Notes: generated by a model not told the origin, from the sequence alone. A stretch of DNA of 64,000 nucleotides from Alkaliphilus sp. NP8 (GCA_015978205.1 JADWMM010000002.1:98750-162749); one strand, 5' to 3'. Counted from the first letter of the stretch, positions 49,585 to 61,431 are shown. A program made the numbers and translations.

Positions 49585-49745
49585 CACCTCCTAGTTCTAT
49601 TAAGCCACTTATTAAGTTCTTTGTATTACTACATTTTAAAATGTAGACGAAAATAAATATTCATAATAAATTAAACAGCTTTTGGGAATCACCAGTTTAA
49701 ACTGATGCAGCCGCTCCCGTAAGCTAATAACTACAATACTGTATT
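49585..49745 (-). ncRNA. Structured leader upstream of rpsM
   Basis: The minus strand holds TACGGGAGCGGCTGCATCAG, then TTTAAACTGGTGATTCCC. These fold into a bulged hairpin (CATCAGTTT/AAACTGGTG inside GGGA/TTCCC). A second perfect stem CTACATTTT/AAAATGTAG lies nearer rpsM. A TATAAT (about 49744-49749) lies just upstream. It is probably a ribosomal-protein-binding autoregulatory leader; I do not recognise the class. Confidence 0.5.
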
Positions 49746-49788
49746 ATACTACAAAACAAAACAAAGTTCCAGTAATATTTATATTTAT

Positions 49789-49902
49789 TAACCTTGCTTT
49801 TGTTTATGCTTTGGATTTTCACAGATAACCATTACTCTACCATTTCTTTTAATTATTTTGCATTTTTCGCAAATTGGTTTAACTGATGGTTTAACTTTCA
49901 TT
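49789..49902 (-). CDS. rpmJ: Ribosomal protein L36
   Basis: 37 residues, too short for the ORF track: [20 protein letters not shown], then [17 protein letters not shown]. The zinc ligands Cys-x2-Cys, Cys and His are all present (zinc form). GGAGG precedes the ATG; it follows infA by about 15 bases. Confidence 0.97.
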
Positions 49903-49917
49903 GTTATCCCTCCTTGA

Positions 49918-50136
49918 CTACTTCTTACGCCACGTTATTCTACCACGAGTCAAATCATATGGAGACAACTCTATAGTAACCTTATCTCCCGGTAAAATTC
50001 TAATAAAGTTCATTCTTAATTTGCCTGATAAATGACCTAAAACTTCATGACCATTCTCAAGTTCTACAAGAAACATAGCATTTGGTAATGCTTCCTTTAC
50101 TTTACCTTCTACTTCTATTACATCTTGTTTCGACAT
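49918..50136 (-). CDS. infA: Translation initiation factor IF-1
   Basis: 72 residues, the standard length. [22 protein letters not shown] and [21 protein letters not shown] match the single OB fold that blocks the A site during initiation. ATG 50136 is chosen; the track's TTG at 50148 directly abuts the GGAGG. Confidence 0.97.
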   Translation of the reverse strand: MSKQDVIEVEGKVKEALPNAMFLVELENGHEVLGHLSGKLRMNFIRILPGDKVTIELSPYDLTRGRITWRKK

Positions 50137-50163
50137 TAAGCAATCCAACCTCCATTTCTATCC

Positions 50164-50442
50164 CTAAGATTTTACACTTATTTTTGTAAGTTCTCTACGT
50201 ATAAAGGCATTATTTGTTCTTTTATCGTTTAAAATAGCTTCACGAATTTCAGTAGATACTAAATTTAACTTAGCCAAATGTTTAATCTTTTTCTTTTTAG
50301 GTTTATCTACCCTTCTCAAAGATCCGTCAACAATTAATACATGGTTGTTATCAACTTTACCAAATACAACGAAAATCCTTCCTGCGTCACGTCCAGATTT
50401 TGATTTAACTATTTGTCCTATATCTAAATCAGTCTGTTCCAT
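50164..50442 (-). CDS. KOW-domain RNA-binding protein (L14e/L27e-like)
   Basis: 92 residues. IGQIVKSKSGRDAGRIFVVF is a KOW motif, followed by a basic region (RVDKPKKKKIKHL) and a helical tail. Members of this family sit between map and infA in many Firmicutes spc operons. It probably binds rRNA or the ribosome, but the precise role is not established. Confidence 0.85.
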   Translation of the reverse strand: MEQTDLDIGQIVKSKSGRDAGRIFVVFGKVDNNHVLIVDGSLRRVDKPKKKKIKHLAKLNLVSTEIREAILNDKRTNNAFIRRELTKISVKS

Positions 50443-50462
50443 ATAGTCACCTCATTCGCTAA

Positions 50463-51208
50463 TTACAGCTTTGTTAGAATCTCAGGTTCTTCATCCGTAA
50501 TTACTACGGTATTCTCGTAATGAGCTGAGTATTCTCCATCCAAGGTTACTACTGTCCAGTTATCTGAAAGAACTTTAACTTCGTAGGTACCTATGTTAAC
50601 CATTGGTTCAATAGCTAAGACCATTCCTTTTTTTAATCTAGGTCCTTTTCCTGGGGGACCATAGTTTGGAATTTGTGGTTCTTCATGCATATTGGTACCG
50701 ATTCCATGGCCTACGTAGTTTCTAACCACTGAAAAGCCATTGCTTTCCACATAAGTTTGAATAGCATTAGATATATCTGATAAGCGATAACCTACTTTTG
50801 CAAATTTAATTCCTTCATAAAAACTTTGCCTAGTTGCGTCTATAAGCTCTTGTACTTGTTGACTAACATTTCCAATGGCATGAGTTCTTGCAGCATCACC
50901 ATAATAACCTTTATAGATTGATCCGATATCAACACTTATAATATCGCCATCTTTTAGTGTTTTTAATCCAGGGATACCATGGACTACTTCATGATTTACG
51001 GAAGCACAAATGCTTGCCGGAAATCCTCCGTATCCTTTAAATGCAGGAGTAGATCCTCTTTTAAGAATATGCTTTTCTGCAATTTCATCTAATTCCTTTG
51101 TCGTAACTCCTGGTTTTGCTGCCTCTCCAATAAGTTCATGAACCTCTGCAACTATTTTTCCAGCTTCACGCATTAGTTCAATTTCTTTATCAGATTTTAA
51201 ATATATCA

Positions 51209-51209
<1 letters not shown>
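50463..51209 (-). CDS. map: Methionine aminopeptidase, type I
   Basis: 248 residues. The metal-binding residues can be traced in [54 protein letters not shown] and [10 protein letters not shown]. It removes initiator Met from nascent proteins. Its start overlaps the adk stop by one base. It lacks the N-terminal zinc finger of longer types. Confidence 0.97.
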
Positions 51210-51874
<665 letters not shown>

Positions 51875-51894
51875 TCAAATTAATAACATCAGAT

Positions 51895-51916
51895 TCATGG
51901 GGTTAAAGCCCCATGA
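51895..51916. promoter_or_regulatory. Intercistronic hairpin between secY and adk
   Basis: TCATGGGG pairs perfectly with CCCCATGA (6-base loop) in the 74-base gap. There is no T-tract, so it is not a plain terminator; an RNA processing or stability element is possible. Confidence 0.45.
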
Positions 51917-51933
51917 GTCTTTTATCTTAGCTA

Positions 51934-53208
51934 TTACTTTAAGAATCCTTGATAATGTCTCATTAAAAGTTGTGATTCGATCTGTTTTACAGTTTCTATT
52001 GCAACACCTACAACAATTATAATTGCTGTACCACCAAAAGCTATTGGTATTCCTGTTGCACTAATAATGATTGTAGGAATTACTGTTATAAGAGCTAACG
52101 CCACTGCTCCTGCTAAAGTAATTCTAGTTAAAACTTTATTTAAATAATCTGCTGTAGGTTTTCCTGGTCTAATACCTGGAATAAATCCACCATTCTTTTT
52201 CATGTTAGTAGATACTTCTACAGGATTAAATGTTATTGCAGTATAGAAATACGTAAAGAATATAATCAATACTATTGTTAAAAGATTATATACGATTATT
52301 CCTGGCATTGCTACAGGAGATAACCATGTATTTAAAAATCTTGCAAATCCACCTTCAGAGCCTATAAAATATGCTATTGTATGTGGAAATTGCAATAGTG
52401 ACATAGCAAAGATTATTGGCATAACACCAGATTGGTTTACTTTTAATGGAATATGAGAACTTTGTCCTCCATACATTTTTCTACCAACAACTCTTTTTGC
52501 ATATTGCACCGGAATTTTTCTTGTTCCTTCTTGAATAGCAACTACACCTACTATCATTAGTAGCGCAATTACTAAAAATAAAATTATAGCTACAGGATTT
52601 AATTCTCCTGCTGATGTTAACTCAAATGTGTTAGAAATTCCACTTGGTAAAACTGCAATAATACCAGCGAAGATTAAAAGAGAAATACCGTTCCCTATTC
52701 CCTTTTCTGTTATTTGCTCTCCTAGCCACATTAAAAATGTAGTACCAGCAGTTAAAGTAATAATTACTGCTATAATGCTAAATGCATCATTGTTTATTAA
52801 TGCACCTTGGAAAAGACCTAAACTAATCCCACTTGCTTGAATTAAAGCTAATACAATTGTTGCATATCTAGTATATTGAGCAATTCTTTTACTGCCTTCT
52901 TCCCCTTCTTTAGCTAACTCTTCAAGACGAGGAATAGCAACAGTTAATAATTGCATGATGATAGATGCTGTGATGTAAGGTGTAATGCTTAGTGCAAAAA
53001 TCGTCATATTACCAAAGGCACCACCAGATACTAAGTCCATAAAGGAAAGTAATCCAGCATTTTCTACTATGTTCTTTACTTGTGAAATATCAATACCAGG
53101 TACTGGTATAACAGAACCTAATCTGAAAATTACAAGCATCATAAAGGTATATAAAATTCGCCTACGTAAATCTGGGATTTTCCAAGCATTTCTTAAAGTT
53201 TCTAGCAC
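51934..53208 (-). CDS. secY: Protein translocase subunit SecY
   Basis: 424 residues, ten membrane helices. IPDLRRRILYTFMMLVIFRLGSVIPVPGID in pieces and the plug/pore region GGAFGNMTIFALSITPYITASIIMQL are characteristic. It forms the protein-conducting channel with SecE/SecG encoded elsewhere. It begins one base after the rplO stop, so translation is coupled. Confidence 0.98.
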   Translation of the reverse strand: MLETLRNAWKIPDLRRRILYTFMMLVIFRLGSVIPVPGIDISQVKNIVENAGLLSFMDLVSGGAFGNMTIFALSITPYITASIIMQLLTVAIPRLEELAKEGEEGSKRIAQYTRYATIVLALIQASGISLGLFQGALINNDAFSIIAVIITLTAGTTFLMWLGEQITEKGIGNGISLLIFAGIIAVLPSGISNTFELTSAGELNPVAIILFLVIALLMIVGVVAIQEGTRKIPVQYAKRVVGRKMYGGQSSHIPLKVNQSGVMPIIFAMSLLQFPHTIAYFIGSEGGFARFLNTWLSPVAMPGIIVYNLLTIVLIIFFTYFYTAITFNPVEVSTNMKKNGGFIPGIRPGKPTADYLNKVLTRITLAGAVALALITVIPTIIISATGIPIAFGGTAIIIVVGVAIETVKQIESQLLMRHYQGFLK

Positions 53209-53209
53209 C

Positions 53210-53653
53210 TTAAATCACCTCTGCCTTTCCTCCAGCATTTTCAATCTTCTCTGCAGCTGACTTAGTGAATTTTTGTGCCTTAACTGTTAAGCTCTTTTCT
53301 AAGTTGCCATTACCAAGAATCTTTATTCCATCTTTTTGAATCTTTTTAATAATACCTTTTTCTTTTAAAAGTTCTGCTGTAACTTCAGTATTATTTTCAA
53401 AAGCATTTAATTTTTCAATGTTAACTTCGTTGTATACTTTTGCAAATACATTTGTGAATCCTCTTTTTGGTAATCTTCTATAAAGAGGCATTTGACCTCC
53501 TTCAAATCCAGGTCTTACACCTCCGCCACTACGAGCGTTTTGACCATTTGATCCACGACCAGCAGTCTTTCCAAGACCACTTCCAGTACCTCTAGCTTTT
53601 CTTTTTCTATTCTTAACGGCACCCTTTGCAGGTCTAAGTTCATGTAGTTTCAT
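53210..53653 (-). CDS. rplO: Ribosomal protein L15
   Basis: 147 residues. [43 protein letters not shown] and [17 protein letters not shown] are the extended N-terminal arm that threads the 50S core. The globular domain is shorter than some but complete. Confidence 0.98.
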   Translation of the reverse strand: MKLHELRPAKGAVKNRKRKARGTGSGLGKTAGRGSNGQNARSGGGVRPGFEGGQMPLYRRLPKRGFTNVFAKVYNEVNIEKLNAFENNTEVTAELLKEKGIIKKIQKDGIKILGNGNLEKSLTVKAQKFTKSAAEKIENAGGKAEVI

Positions 53654-53670
53654 GTCTACACCTCCTCAGT

Positions 53671-53850
53671 TTATATTTCCTCTACTTCTACTAAATGTTT
53701 TACTACTTCGATCATACCTCTTATTTGAGGAGTATCTTGTTTTTCAGTAATTTGCCCAATTTTTCTAAGTCCTAAAGCTTGAGCTGTTTTTCTTTGATTA
53801 GGCTTTGTACCAATCATACTTCTTACTAATTTTATACTTAACTTTGCCAT
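53671..53850 (-). CDS. rpmD: Ribosomal protein L30
   Basis: 59 residues, just under the ORF-track cutoff: [20 protein letters not shown], then [20 protein letters not shown], ending HLVEVEEI. Standard short bacterial L30 with GGAGGG 8 bases before its ATG, between rpsE and rplO as expected. Confidence 0.97.
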   Translation of the reverse strand: MAKLSIKLVRSMIGTKPNQRKTAQALGLRKIGQITEKQDTPQIRGMIEVVKHLVEVEEI

Positions 53851-53863
53851 AGTATATTCCCTC

Positions 53864-54370
53864 CTAACCTAAGAGATCTTCTACGGACTTACCTCTTAGT
53901 TTTGCTACTTCTTCTGCTTTCTTTAATTGGCTTAATCCGTCCATAGCAGCATTTACCATGTTTCTGGAGTTATTAGTTCCTAGGGATTTAGCTCTAACAT
54001 CTTTAAAACCTGCTAATTCTAATACAGTACGTACTGGTCCACCAGCAATGATTCCCGTACCTTCTTTAGCTGGCATAATTAAAACGTTACCAGCGCCAAA
54101 GTGTCCACTTACTTCATGTGGAACTGTTGTTTCAACAATTGGCACATGGATAAGCTTTTTCTTAGCATCTTCAATTCCTTTTCTAATTGCATCTGGAATT
54201 TCCATAGCCTTACCAGAACCAACTCCAACGTGACCATTCTCATCTCCAACGATTACTAGGGCTGCAAATCTAAAGTTTCTACCACCCTTTACAACCTTTG
54301 TTACACGTTTTATATCAACAACTTGTTCTTTTAAATCAAGTTGGCTAGCATCGATTCGCTTGCTGTGCAT
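53864..54370 (-). CDS. rpsE: Ribosomal protein S5
   Basis: 168 residues. [26 protein letters not shown] and [22 protein letters not shown] are standard; the protein guards decoding accuracy and helicase activity at the mRNA entry. 18 bases after rplR. Confidence 0.98.
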   Translation of the reverse strand: MHSKRIDASQLDLKEQVVDIKRVTKVVKGGRNFRFAALVIVGDENGHVGVGSGKAMEIPDAIRKGIEDAKKKLIHVPIVETTVPHEVSGHFGAGNVLIMPAKEGTGIIAGGPVRTVLELAGFKDVRAKSLGTNNSRNMVNAAMDGLSQLKKAEEVAKLRGKSVEDLLG

Positions 54371-54388
54371 TACTTTCCCTCCTTCTTA

Positions 54389-54757
54389 TTAAAACTTAAG
54401 TCCAGCTTCTCTAGCACCATCTGCTAAAGCCTTGACTCTACCATGGTATATATATCCACCACGGTCAAATGTTACAGTTTCTATTCCGTTTTCTACAGCT
54501 CTTTTTCCAACTAGTTCTCCAACTAATTTAGCAGCTTCAACATTTCCAGTTGACTTAACAGCATCTTTAATTTCTTTATCTAAAGATGAAGCAGCAACTA
54601 ATGTTTTTCCAGCTACATCATCAATTACTTGAGCATAAATGTTTGTTAAACTTCTATATACATTTAATCTTGGACGCTCAGGAGTTCCTGTAACTTTATT
54701 ACGAACTCTTTGATGTCTAGATAATCTATTAGTGTTTTTACCTACTTTTTTAGACAT
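54389..54757 (-). CDS. rplR: Ribosomal protein L18
   Basis: 122 residues. [41 protein letters not shown] and [21 protein letters not shown] match L18, which delivers 5S rRNA to the 50S subunit. Confidence 0.98.
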   Translation of the reverse strand: MSKKVGKNTNRLSRHQRVRNKVTGTPERPRLNVYRSLTNIYAQVIDDVAGKTLVAASSLDKEIKDAVKSTGNVEAAKLVGELVGKRAVENGIETVTFDRGGYIYHGRVKALADGAREAGLKF

Positions 54758-54776
54758 CCTATTTCACTCCTTTCCC

Positions 54777-55316
54777 TTACTTACCTGTCTTACCTTCTTT
54801 ACGTTTAATTATTTCACCAGCATACTTAACACCTTTACCTTTGTATGGCTCAGGCTTTCTTAATTCTCTGATTTTAGCAGCATAGTTTCCTACTAATTGC
54901 TTGTTAATTCCTTTAACATGAATTTCAGTTTGGGAAGGAACTTCAACAGTTATTCCTTCTGGATCTTCCCACTCGATTGGATGAGAGAATCCAAGATTTA
55001 ATACAAGTTTCTTACCTTGTTTGTTAGCTCTATATCCAACACCTACTAGTTCAAGCTTCTTTTCGTATCCTTTAGTTACACCTTCTACCATATTTGAAAG
55101 TAGAGATCTTGTTAAACCATGTAACGATTTGTGCTTTTTGTTTTCAGTAGGTCTTTCTACAGTAGCTACATTTTCTTCAATATTTATTTTCATATCTTTG
55201 CTTAGTTGCTCTTTAAGTTCACCTTTAGGTCCCTTTACAACAACAAAGTTTTTTTCATCTATTTTAATTTCAACACCTTGTGGTATTTCAATTGGTTGTA
55301 AACCTATTCTTGACAT
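54777..55316 (-). CDS. rplF: Ribosomal protein L6
   Basis: 179 residues with two tandem domains; [19 protein letters not shown] starts the first, and [25 protein letters not shown] ends the second. Located near the factor-binding region of the 50S subunit. Confidence 0.98.
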   Translation of the reverse strand: MSRIGLQPIEIPQGVEIKIDEKNFVVVKGPKGELKEQLSKDMKINIEENVATVERPTENKKHKSLHGLTRSLLSNMVEGVTKGYEKKLELVGVGYRANKQGKKLVLNLGFSHPIEWEDPEGITVEVPSQTEIHVKGINKQLVGNYAAKIRELRKPEPYKGKGVKYAGEIIKRKEGKTGK

Positions 55317-55345
55317 ATTCGCACCTCCTTGTAAGTTGATAGCTA

Positions 55346-55744
55346 TTACCAGATATAAGCAATAACCTCTCCACCAACGCCTTCTTTTCTAGCTACTTTA
55401 TCAGTAACGATACCTTTTGAAGTAGAGATGATTGCAATTCCTAATCCACCTAATACTCTAGGAATCTCATCTTTCTTTGCATATACTCTAAGGCCTGGCT
55501 TAGATATTTTCTTAATACCTGTTATTACTTTTTCTTTATTTGCTCCATATTTTAACTGCATTCTAATTAAACCTTGTTTTCCGTCTTCGATTACATCGTA
55601 TCCTTTTATAAAACCTTCTTCAAGAAGGATTCTTGCAATCTCTTTTTTCAGGTTTGAAGCTGGAATATCCACAGTTTCATGTTTAACCATACTACCATTT
55701 CTTATACGAGTTAGCATATCCGCAATTGGATCTGTCATTGTCAT
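55346..55744 (-). CDS. rpsH: Ribosomal protein S8
   Basis: 132 residues. [23 protein letters not shown] and the C-terminal [24 protein letters not shown] in pieces. It binds helix 21 of 16S rRNA; in some bacteria S8 autoregulates spc operons, but no copy of its target was searched for here. Confidence 0.98.
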   Translation of the reverse strand: MTMTDPIADMLTRIRNGSMVKHETVDIPASNLKKEIARILLEEGFIKGYDVIEDGKQGLIRMQLKYGANKEKVITGIKKISKPGLRVYAKKDEIPRVLGGLGIAIISTSKGIVTDKVARKEGVGGEVIAYIW

Positions 55745-55767
55745 ATTGTAACCCTCCTTCCTATACT

Positions 55768-55953
55768 TTACCAGCTTGCTTTTCTAACACCTGGTATTTC
55801 GCCTTTATAAGCTAATTCTCTAAAACAAATACGACAAATGCCAAATTTTCTTAAATAACCGTGTGGTCTACCACAAATTTTACATCTGCTGTATTCTCTT
55901 GTTTGGTATTTTTGCTTTCTCTGTTGTTTTACTTTAAGAGACGTTTTTGCCAC
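55768..55953 (-). CDS. rpsZ: Ribosomal protein S14, zinc form
   Basis: 61 residues. Four cysteines ([20 protein letters not shown]) bind zinc, the type-Z S14 used under zinc-replete conditions. It ends [11 protein letters not shown], invariant in the family. Lies between rplE and rpsH. Confidence 0.98.
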   Translation of the reverse strand: MAKTSLKVKQQRKQKYQTREYSRCKICGRPHGYLRKFGICRICFRELAYKGEIPGVRKASW

Positions 55954-55970
55954 AATTTTCCCTCCTTACA

Positions 55971-56510
55971 TTACTTTGCAAAAGGCATTCCCATTAATCT
56001 TAATAACTCACGACATTCTTCATCTGTCTTTGCTGTTGTTACAAAGATAATATCCATTCCTCGCACTTTTTCTACTTTATCATATTCAATTTCCGGAAAA
56101 ATTAACTGTTCTTTTATACCTAAAGCATAGTTCCCTCTACCATCAAAAGCATTAGGATTTACACCTCTAAAGTCTCTAACTCTTGGAAGAGCAATGTTCA
56201 TTAATCTATCTGCAAATTCGTACATTTGGTTCCCTCTTAGAGTTACTTTAGCTCCAATTGGCATTCCCTCACGAAGTTTAAAGTTAGCAACTGATTTTTT
56301 AGCTCTTGTAGTTATTACTTTTTGACCAACAATTGTTTCTAATTCTTTAATTGCTGTTTCAAAGCCTTTTTTATTATCTTTTGCGTCACCCATTCCCATA
56401 TTTACTACGATCTTTTCAATCTTAGGAATTTCCATTACGTTTTTATATCCGAATTTCTCCATCATAGCAGGAGCAATTTGATCTTTGTACATATCTCTTA
56501 ATCTAGCCAT
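55971..56510 (-). CDS. rplE: Ribosomal protein L5
   Basis: 179 residues. [47 protein letters not shown] in pieces, and the C-terminal [20 protein letters not shown]. It holds 5S rRNA and the P-site tRNA elbow. Confidence 0.98.
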   Translation of the reverse strand: MARLRDMYKDQIAPAMMEKFGYKNVMEIPKIEKIVVNMGMGDAKDNKKGFETAIKELETIVGQKVITTRAKKSVANFKLREGMPIGAKVTLRGNQMYEFADRLMNIALPRVRDFRGVNPNAFDGRGNYALGIKEQLIFPEIEYDKVEKVRGMDIIFVTTAKTDEECRELLRLMGMPFAK

Positions 56511-56538
56511 ACTGATAGGTACCTCCTTTCATCTATTC

Positions 56539-56853
56539 TTAGTCGATTACTTCTTTAGTTTTTTTGCTTATTCTTACTTTTTCTCCGTTATCTAAGAATT
56601 TGTATCCTACTCTAACACCTTGGTCAGCTTTTTTGTCCCAAAACATTACGTTTGATACATGAATTGGACCTTCTTGATTCACTATGCCGCCTTGTTGCAT
56701 TGCTTGCTGATTAGGCTTTTGGTGTTTAGTAATCATATTTACACCTTCAACAATAACTCTATCTTTCTTTGGAAGTACTTGAAGTACTTTACCTTTTTTA
56801 CCTTTATCTTTTCCGCTTATAACTACTACTGTATCACCCTTTTTAATGCGCAT
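56539..56853 (-). CDS. rplX: Ribosomal protein L24
   Basis: 104 residues. The KOW motif is [36 protein letters not shown] and [10 protein letters not shown] close it. ATG 56853 has GAGGAGGTG six bases upstream; the track's GTG start lies inside that site. Confidence 0.98.
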   Translation of the reverse strand: MRIKKGDTVVVISGKDKGKKGKVLQVLPKKDRVIVEGVNMITKHQKPNQQAMQQGGIVNQEGPIHVSNVMFWDKKADQGVRVGYKFLDNGEKVRISKKTKEVID

Positions 56854-56870
56854 CCAAAACACCTCCTCGA

Positions 56871-57239
56871 CTATAACACTTCTGGAGCTAATGATACTAT
56901 TTTCATAAAGTTTTTATCTCTAAGCTCTCTAGCTACTGGTCCAAATATACGAGTTCCTGTAGGTTGCTTATCATCCTTTATGACAACCGCAGCATTCTCA
57001 TCAAACTTAATATAGCTTCCATCATTTCTTCTTGTAGCGTTTTTAGTTCTTACTACTACAGCTTTAACAACTTGTCCTTTTTTTACAACTCCGCCTGGTG
57101 TTGCACTTTTAACAGAACAAACGATTACATCTCCAATATTAGCATACTTTCTTTTTGTTCCACCTAATACACGGATACATAATAATTCTTTTGCACCTGA
57201 ATTATCAGCAACTTTAAGACGTGACTCTTGTTGTATCAT
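56871..57239 (-). CDS. rplN: Ribosomal protein L14
   Basis: 122 residues. [27 protein letters not shown] and [16 protein letters not shown]-like [18 protein letters not shown] are diagnostic. It bridges to the 30S subunit. Confidence 0.98.
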   Translation of the reverse strand: MIQQESRLKVADNSGAKELLCIRVLGGTKRKYANIGDVIVCSVKSATPGGVVKKGQVVKAVVVRTKNATRRNDGSYIKFDENAAVVIKDDKQPTGTRIFGPVARELRDKNFMKIVSLAPEVL

Positions 57240-57256
57240 GACAATACCTCCCTTCG

Positions 57257-57511
57257 TTACTTAGCCTTCTCTAATATTTCAACTAATCTCCATCTTTTAT
57301 CTTTAGATAATGGTCTAGTTTCCATAATTCTTACACGATCTCCAATTCCACACTCGTTGTTCTCGTCATGAGCTTTGAACTTCTCTGTTCTTTTAACAGC
57401 CTTTCCGTATAACGGGTGTCGAACAAAGTCTTCAACTAAAACAGTAATTGTTTTATCCATTTTGTCGCTTATAACTCGACCTACTCTTGCTTTTCTTAAA
57501 TTTCTTTCCAC
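57257..57511 (-). CDS. rpsQ: Ribosomal protein S17
   Basis: 84 residues. [29 protein letters not shown] in pieces and [21 protein letters not shown] are the OB-fold landmarks. Binds the 5' domain of 16S rRNA. Confidence 0.98.
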   Translation of the reverse strand: MERNLRKARVGRVISDKMDKTITVLVEDFVRHPLYGKAVKRTEKFKAHDENNECGIGDRVRIMETRPLSKDKRWRLVEILEKAK

Positions 57512-57545
57512 GAGGTTGGCCTCCTTCCATTGTGAACTTTATATA

Positions 57546-57749
57546 TTACGCTCTTGCCTGCTTTAATTCATTTTCCCTAATGATTGTTTTAATTCTCGCA
57601 ATATCTTTACGAACATTTCTAATTCTCAAAGGGTTTTCAAGCTGGCCTGTTGCTAATTGAAAACGTAAATTAAATAATTCACCTTTTAATTCTGTTAACC
57701 TTTGATCTAATTCAACACTAGACATTTCTCTTAACTCTTTAGTTTTCAT
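57546..57749 (-). CDS. rpmC: Ribosomal protein L29
   Basis: 67 residues. [22 protein letters not shown] and the [10 protein letters not shown]-like [16 protein letters not shown] helix. ATG 57749 is preferred over the track's GTG 57761, giving an 11-base overlap with rplP. It is one docking point for trigger factor and SRP at the tunnel exit. Confidence 0.97.
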   Translation of the reverse strand: MKTKELREMSSVELDQRLTELKGELFNLRFQLATGQLENPLRIRNVRKDIARIKTIIRENELKQARA

Positions 57750-58182
57750 TAGCTTCACCACCCTTTACTTCTTGGTCTTCACGTTCTACAAATTTACATT
57801 TAATTGGAAGTTTATGTGCAGCTAATCTCATAGCTTCTCTTGCTTTTTCCTCAGAAACTCCAGAGATTTCAAACATAATTCTTCCAGGCTTTACTACTGC
57901 TACCCAGTATTCTGGCGAACCTTTACCGGCACCCATACGAGTTTCAGCAGGCTTCTTAGTAACTGGTTTATGAGGGAAAATTTTAATCCAAACTTTTCCT
58001 CCTCTTTTGATAGATCTTGTCATAGCAATACGAGCTGCTTCGATCTGATTTGAAGTAATCCATGCAGGCTCAGTTGCCATTAAGCCGAAATCACCATAAG
58101 AAACTGTATTTCCTTTATGAGCTTGGCCTTTCATTTTTCCTCTATGCACTCTTCTACGTTTAACTCTTTTAGGCATTAACAT
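57739..58182 (-). CDS. rplP: Ribosomal protein L16
   Basis: 147 residues. [47 protein letters not shown] in pieces and [19 protein letters not shown]. Contacts A-site tRNA. ATG 58182 has GGAGG eight bases upstream. Confidence 0.98.
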   Translation of the reverse strand: MLMPKRVKRRRVHRGKMKGQAHKGNTVSYGDFGLMATEPAWITSNQIEAARIAMTRSIKRGGKVWIKIFPHKPVTKKPAETRMGAGKGSPEYWVAVVKPGRIMFEISGVSEEKAREAMRLAAHKLPIKCKFVEREDQEVKGGEANEN

Positions 58183-58213
58183 GAACTATTCCTCCTTCCC
58201 TAAAGGCACTTTC

Positions 58214-58915
58214 TTATTGCGCTTCTCTTCTGCCTCTTGTATTCTTGCCTTGTTCGCTATTTTCATTTTTAGAAGCTGTTTTAGTAGGAAGTACTTCTCC
58301 TTTATAAATCCAAACTTTTACTCCTAACTTTCCGTAGGTAGTATTAGCTTCTGTAAATCCATAGTCTATATCTGCTCTTAATGTTTGAAGTGGTACATTA
58401 CCTTGGCTATATCCTTCTGTACGTGCCATTTCAGCCCCACCAACTCTACCTGAAGTAGATACCTTGATACCTTTTGCACCTGATCTCATTGCTCTTTGCA
58501 TAGCTTGCTTCATTGCTCTTCTGAAAGATACTCTTCTTTCTAATTGGAAAGCTATATTTTCAGCTACTAATTGTGCATTAGTTTCTGGGCGTTTTACTTC
58601 TACTACATTAATAGCAACTTTTTTATCAGTTAATTTTTCAACGTCTTTTCTTAATTGCTCAACACCTTGACCACCTTTACCAATAACCATACCAGGCTTA
58701 GATGTATGAACATTTATCTTAACTCTGTTATTAGCTGCTCTTTCGATTTGAATTCTAGCAATCCCAGATAAGAAAAGCTTTTTCTTTATAAATTTACGGA
58801 TATTGTTATCTTCTAAAAGAAGATCTCCGAAGTCTTTTTTATTGGCATACCATTTTGTGTCCCAGTCCTTGATAACACCAACTCGTAATCCATGTGGATT
58901 TACTTTTTGACCCAT
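58214..58915 (-). CDS. rpsC: Ribosomal protein S3
   Basis: 233 residues. [23 protein letters not shown] opens it; the KH domain carries [20 protein letters not shown]. The C-terminal domain has [27 protein letters not shown] polar tail ([17 protein letters not shown]) follows. Forms part of the mRNA entry tunnel. Confidence 0.98.
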   Translation of the reverse strand: MGQKVNPHGLRVGVIKDWDTKWYANKKDFGDLLLEDNNIRKFIKKKLFLSGIARIQIERAANNRVKINVHTSKPGMVIGKGGQGVEQLRKDVEKLTDKKVAINVVEVKRPETNAQLVAENIAFQLERRVSFRRAMKQAMQRAMRSGAKGIKVSTSGRVGGAEMARTEGYSQGNVPLQTLRADIDYGFTEANTTYGKLGVKVWIYKGEVLPTKTASKNENSEQGKNTRGRREAQ

Positions 58916-58927
58916 TCTTTTCCCTCC

Positions 58928-59266
58928 TTAAGCTTCTTTCTCTTTTAATACGACCTCAATATGACTAGTTCTTTTTCTAATAGTTGTTGCACGACCTTGT
59001 GCTCTTGGTGTGAATCTTTTCATTGTTGGTCCTTGGTTTGCATATATTTCAGATATATATAAATTTTCTGCATCCATACCATTATTATTTTCAGCATTTG
59101 CTATAGCAGACTTTACTAACTTCTCAACGATTGGAGCTGCTGCTTTTGGAGTATACTTTAAAATTGCTAATGCTTCATCAACCTGCTTGCCTCTTACAAG
59201 GTCAATTACTTGTTGTGCTTTTCTCGGAGCTATTCTTACGTATCTAACGATTGCTCTTGCTTCCAC
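58928..59266 (-). CDS. rplV: Ribosomal protein L22
   Basis: 112 residues. [23 protein letters not shown] and [24 protein letters not shown], the tunnel-constriction loop that contacts macrolides and stalling peptides. Confidence 0.98.
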   Translation of the reverse strand: MEARAIVRYVRIAPRKAQQVIDLVRGKQVDEALAILKYTPKAAAPIVEKLVKSAIANAENNNGMDAENLYISEIYANQGPTMKRFTPRAQGRATTIRKRTSHIEVVLKEKEA

Positions 59267-59300
59267 AACAACTACCTCCTTCCTTATTAGAAAATTTTAT

Positions 59301-59582
59301 TTATTTTCTCTTAGTTGTTTTTTCGTTATCATCATGTCCTCTGTAGGTTCTTGTTAGAGCGAACTCTCCAAGTTTATGTCCTACCATGTCTTCAGTAACA
59401 TATACAGGAACGTGTTTTCTTCCATCATGAACAGCGATTGTGTGACCGATCATTTGTGGGAAAATTGTGGACGCCCTAGACCATGTCTTAATTACCTTTT
59501 TTTCGTTCTTGTCGTTCATTTCTTCTATTTTCTTTAGAAGTCCTTTGTGAACAAAAGGTCCTTTTTTAAGTGATCTGCTCAT
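59301..59582 (-). CDS. rpsS: Ribosomal protein S19
   Basis: 93 residues. [42 protein letters not shown]-like and [19 protein letters not shown] start at ATG 59582 (GGGAGGAAAAGTA upstream), matching the family N-terminus, not the track's 59600. Confidence 0.98.
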   Translation of the reverse strand: MSRSLKKGPFVHKGLLKKIEEMNDKNEKKVIKTWSRASTIFPQMIGHTIAVHDGRKHVPVYVTEDMVGHKLGEFALTRTYRGHDDNEKTTKRK

Positions 59583-59625
59583 TACTTTTCCTCCCTTCAA
59601 TAGCTACCCATCTTAGGATACTATC

Positions 59626-60456
59626 TTATTTCTTTCTTCTTGATACAATATACTTATTTGAAGCTTTTTTCTTATCACGAGTTTTGTACCCAATTGTAGG
59701 TTTACCCCATGGTGTAACAGGAGATGGTCTACCGATAGGTGTTCTACCTTCACCACCACCGTGTGGATGGTCATTAGGGTTCATTACTGATCCTCTAACT
59801 GTAGGTCTGATACCCATATTTCTCTTACGTCCTGCTTTACCGATAGTAATGTTTTCATGATCTATGTTACCAACTTGACCTACTGTAGCTTTACAGTCTA
59901 CTGGAACATATCTAGTTTCTGAGGATGGTAATCTTACAAGTGCATATTTACCTTCCTTAGCCATTAACTGAGCTGAGTTTCCAGCTGATCTTACAAGCTG
60001 TGCACCTTTTCCTGGCTTCATTTCGATATTGTGGATAACTGTACCAACAGGGATATTTATCATTGGTAATGCATTACCAACTTTAATATCTGAATTTGGT
60101 CCTGACTCTACCATATCTCCAATTTTCAATCCTCTTGGAGCTATAATATATCTTTTTTCACCATCAACATAGTGTAATAATGCTATATTAGCACTTCTAT
60201 TTGGATCATATTCAATACTTGCAACTTTTGCAGGTACATTGTCTTTATTTCTTTTAAAATCAATTATTCTATAATGTCTTTTTTGTGCGCCACCTTTATG
60301 ACGTACAGTAATTCTACCATATGAGTTTCTACCACCGCTTTTTTTAATTGGTTCTAACAATGACTTTTCAGGTTCTACTTTAGTTATTTCTTCAAAAGTT
60401 GAAACAGTCATATGTCTTCTCGCAGGTGAAGTAGGTTTTAACTTCTTAATAGACAT
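59626..60456 (-). CDS. rplB: Ribosomal protein L2
   Basis: 276 residues. [25 protein letters not shown] in pieces and the peptidyl-transferase-associated [17 protein letters not shown] with the conserved His. A primary 23S rRNA binder needed for subunit association. Confidence 0.98.
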   Translation of the reverse strand: MSIKKLKPTSPARRHMTVSTFEEITKVEPEKSLLEPIKKSGGRNSYGRITVRHKGGAQKRHYRIIDFKRNKDNVPAKVASIEYDPNRSANIALLHYVDGEKRYIIAPRGLKIGDMVESGPNSDIKVGNALPMINIPVGTVIHNIEMKPGKGAQLVRSAGNSAQLMAKEGKYALVRLPSSETRYVPVDCKATVGQVGNIDHENITIGKAGRKRNMGIRPTVRGSVMNPNDHPHGGGEGRTPIGRPSPVTPWGKPTIGYKTRDKKKASNKYIVSRRKK

Positions 60457-60491
60457 TTCAGTTTCCCTCCTTCTTATTTAAAATAGGCTAA

Positions 60492-60782
60492 TTACATACC
60501 TTCGAAGAATTCGATTTCTTTACTTTCTGGTGTTAAAGTTACAATAGCCTTCTTCCAATCAGCACGTTTTCCTTGACTTGCGCCCATTCTTTTTACTTTA
60601 CCAATCATATTCATTGTGTTCACTTTTTCAACTTTTACATCGAATATTTTTTCTATAGCTTGCTTAACATCAATTTTGTTAGCTCTTTTGTTAACAACAA
60701 ATGTATATTTTTTATCCGCCATATCTTCCATACTATTTTCAGTAATTATAGGCTTTATAATGATATCATGTGGATTTGTCAT
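60492..60782 (-). CDS. rplW: Ribosomal protein L23
   Basis: 96 residues. [26 protein letters not shown] and [21 protein letters not shown] are the L23 core; main docking site for SRP and trigger factor. Its ATG overlaps the rplD stop by one base. Confidence 0.98.
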   Translation of the reverse strand: MTNPHDIIIKPIITENSMEDMADKKYTFVVNKRANKIDVKQAIEKIFDVKVEKVNTMNMIGKVKRMGASQGKRADWKKAIVTLTPESKEIEFFEGM

Positions 60783-61405
60783 TATGCGTACACCTCCTCC
60801 ACTTTTTGAACAGCATCCTTTGTAATGATAAATTTATCATGGTTTAAGATGTCATAAACGTTTATTGTGTTTACTAAAGCTGTTTGCACTCCAGAAATAT
60901 TTCTAGCTGATCTGATAACAGCATCGCTTTTTTCACCCATTACGATAAGGGCTTTCTTATCCACATTTAAATTTTTAAGGATGTTAACCATTTCCTTTGT
61001 TTTTGGAGCGTCTAAGTTTAATTCATCTAATACTACTAATTCATTATTATTCACTTTTGAAGTAAGTGCAGATTTTAATGCTAATCTTCTTACTTTCTTT
61101 GGAATTGTATAACTATAGTCTCTTGGCTTTGGTGCAAATACAGTACCTCCACCTACCCATAATGGGGAACGAATACTTCCTGCACGAGCTCTACCAGTTC
61201 CTTTTTGTCTCCATGGCTTTCTTCCGCCACCTCTTACCTCGGATCTAGTTTTTGCTGATTGAGTTCCTTGTCTTTTGTTAGCTAATTGATTCTTAACAAC
61301 TTCATACATTGCATGTTCACTTACTTCTACTCCGAATATATTATCATTTAATTCGATTTCATTAACTTGTTCACCTGAAACATTGTATATAGCTACTTTA
61401 GGCAT
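60782..61405 (-). CDS. rplD: Ribosomal protein L4
   Basis: 207 residues. [18 protein letters not shown], and the tunnel loop [24 protein letters not shown]4 is the known autoregulator of S10 leaders in other bacteria, which is of interest given the structured leader before rpsJ. Confidence 0.98.
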   Translation of the reverse strand: MPKVAIYNVSGEQVNEIELNDNIFGVEVSEHAMYEVVKNQLANKRQGTQSAKTRSEVRGGGRKPWRQKGTGRARAGSIRSPLWVGGGTVFAPKPRDYSYTIPKKVRRLALKSALTSKVNNNELVVLDELNLDAPKTKEMVNILKNLNVDKKALIVMGEKSDAVIRSARNISGVQTALVNTINVYDILNHDKFIITKDAVQKVEEVYA

Positions 61406-61431
61406 TGTACATCCTCCCTTCTCTTATAAGA

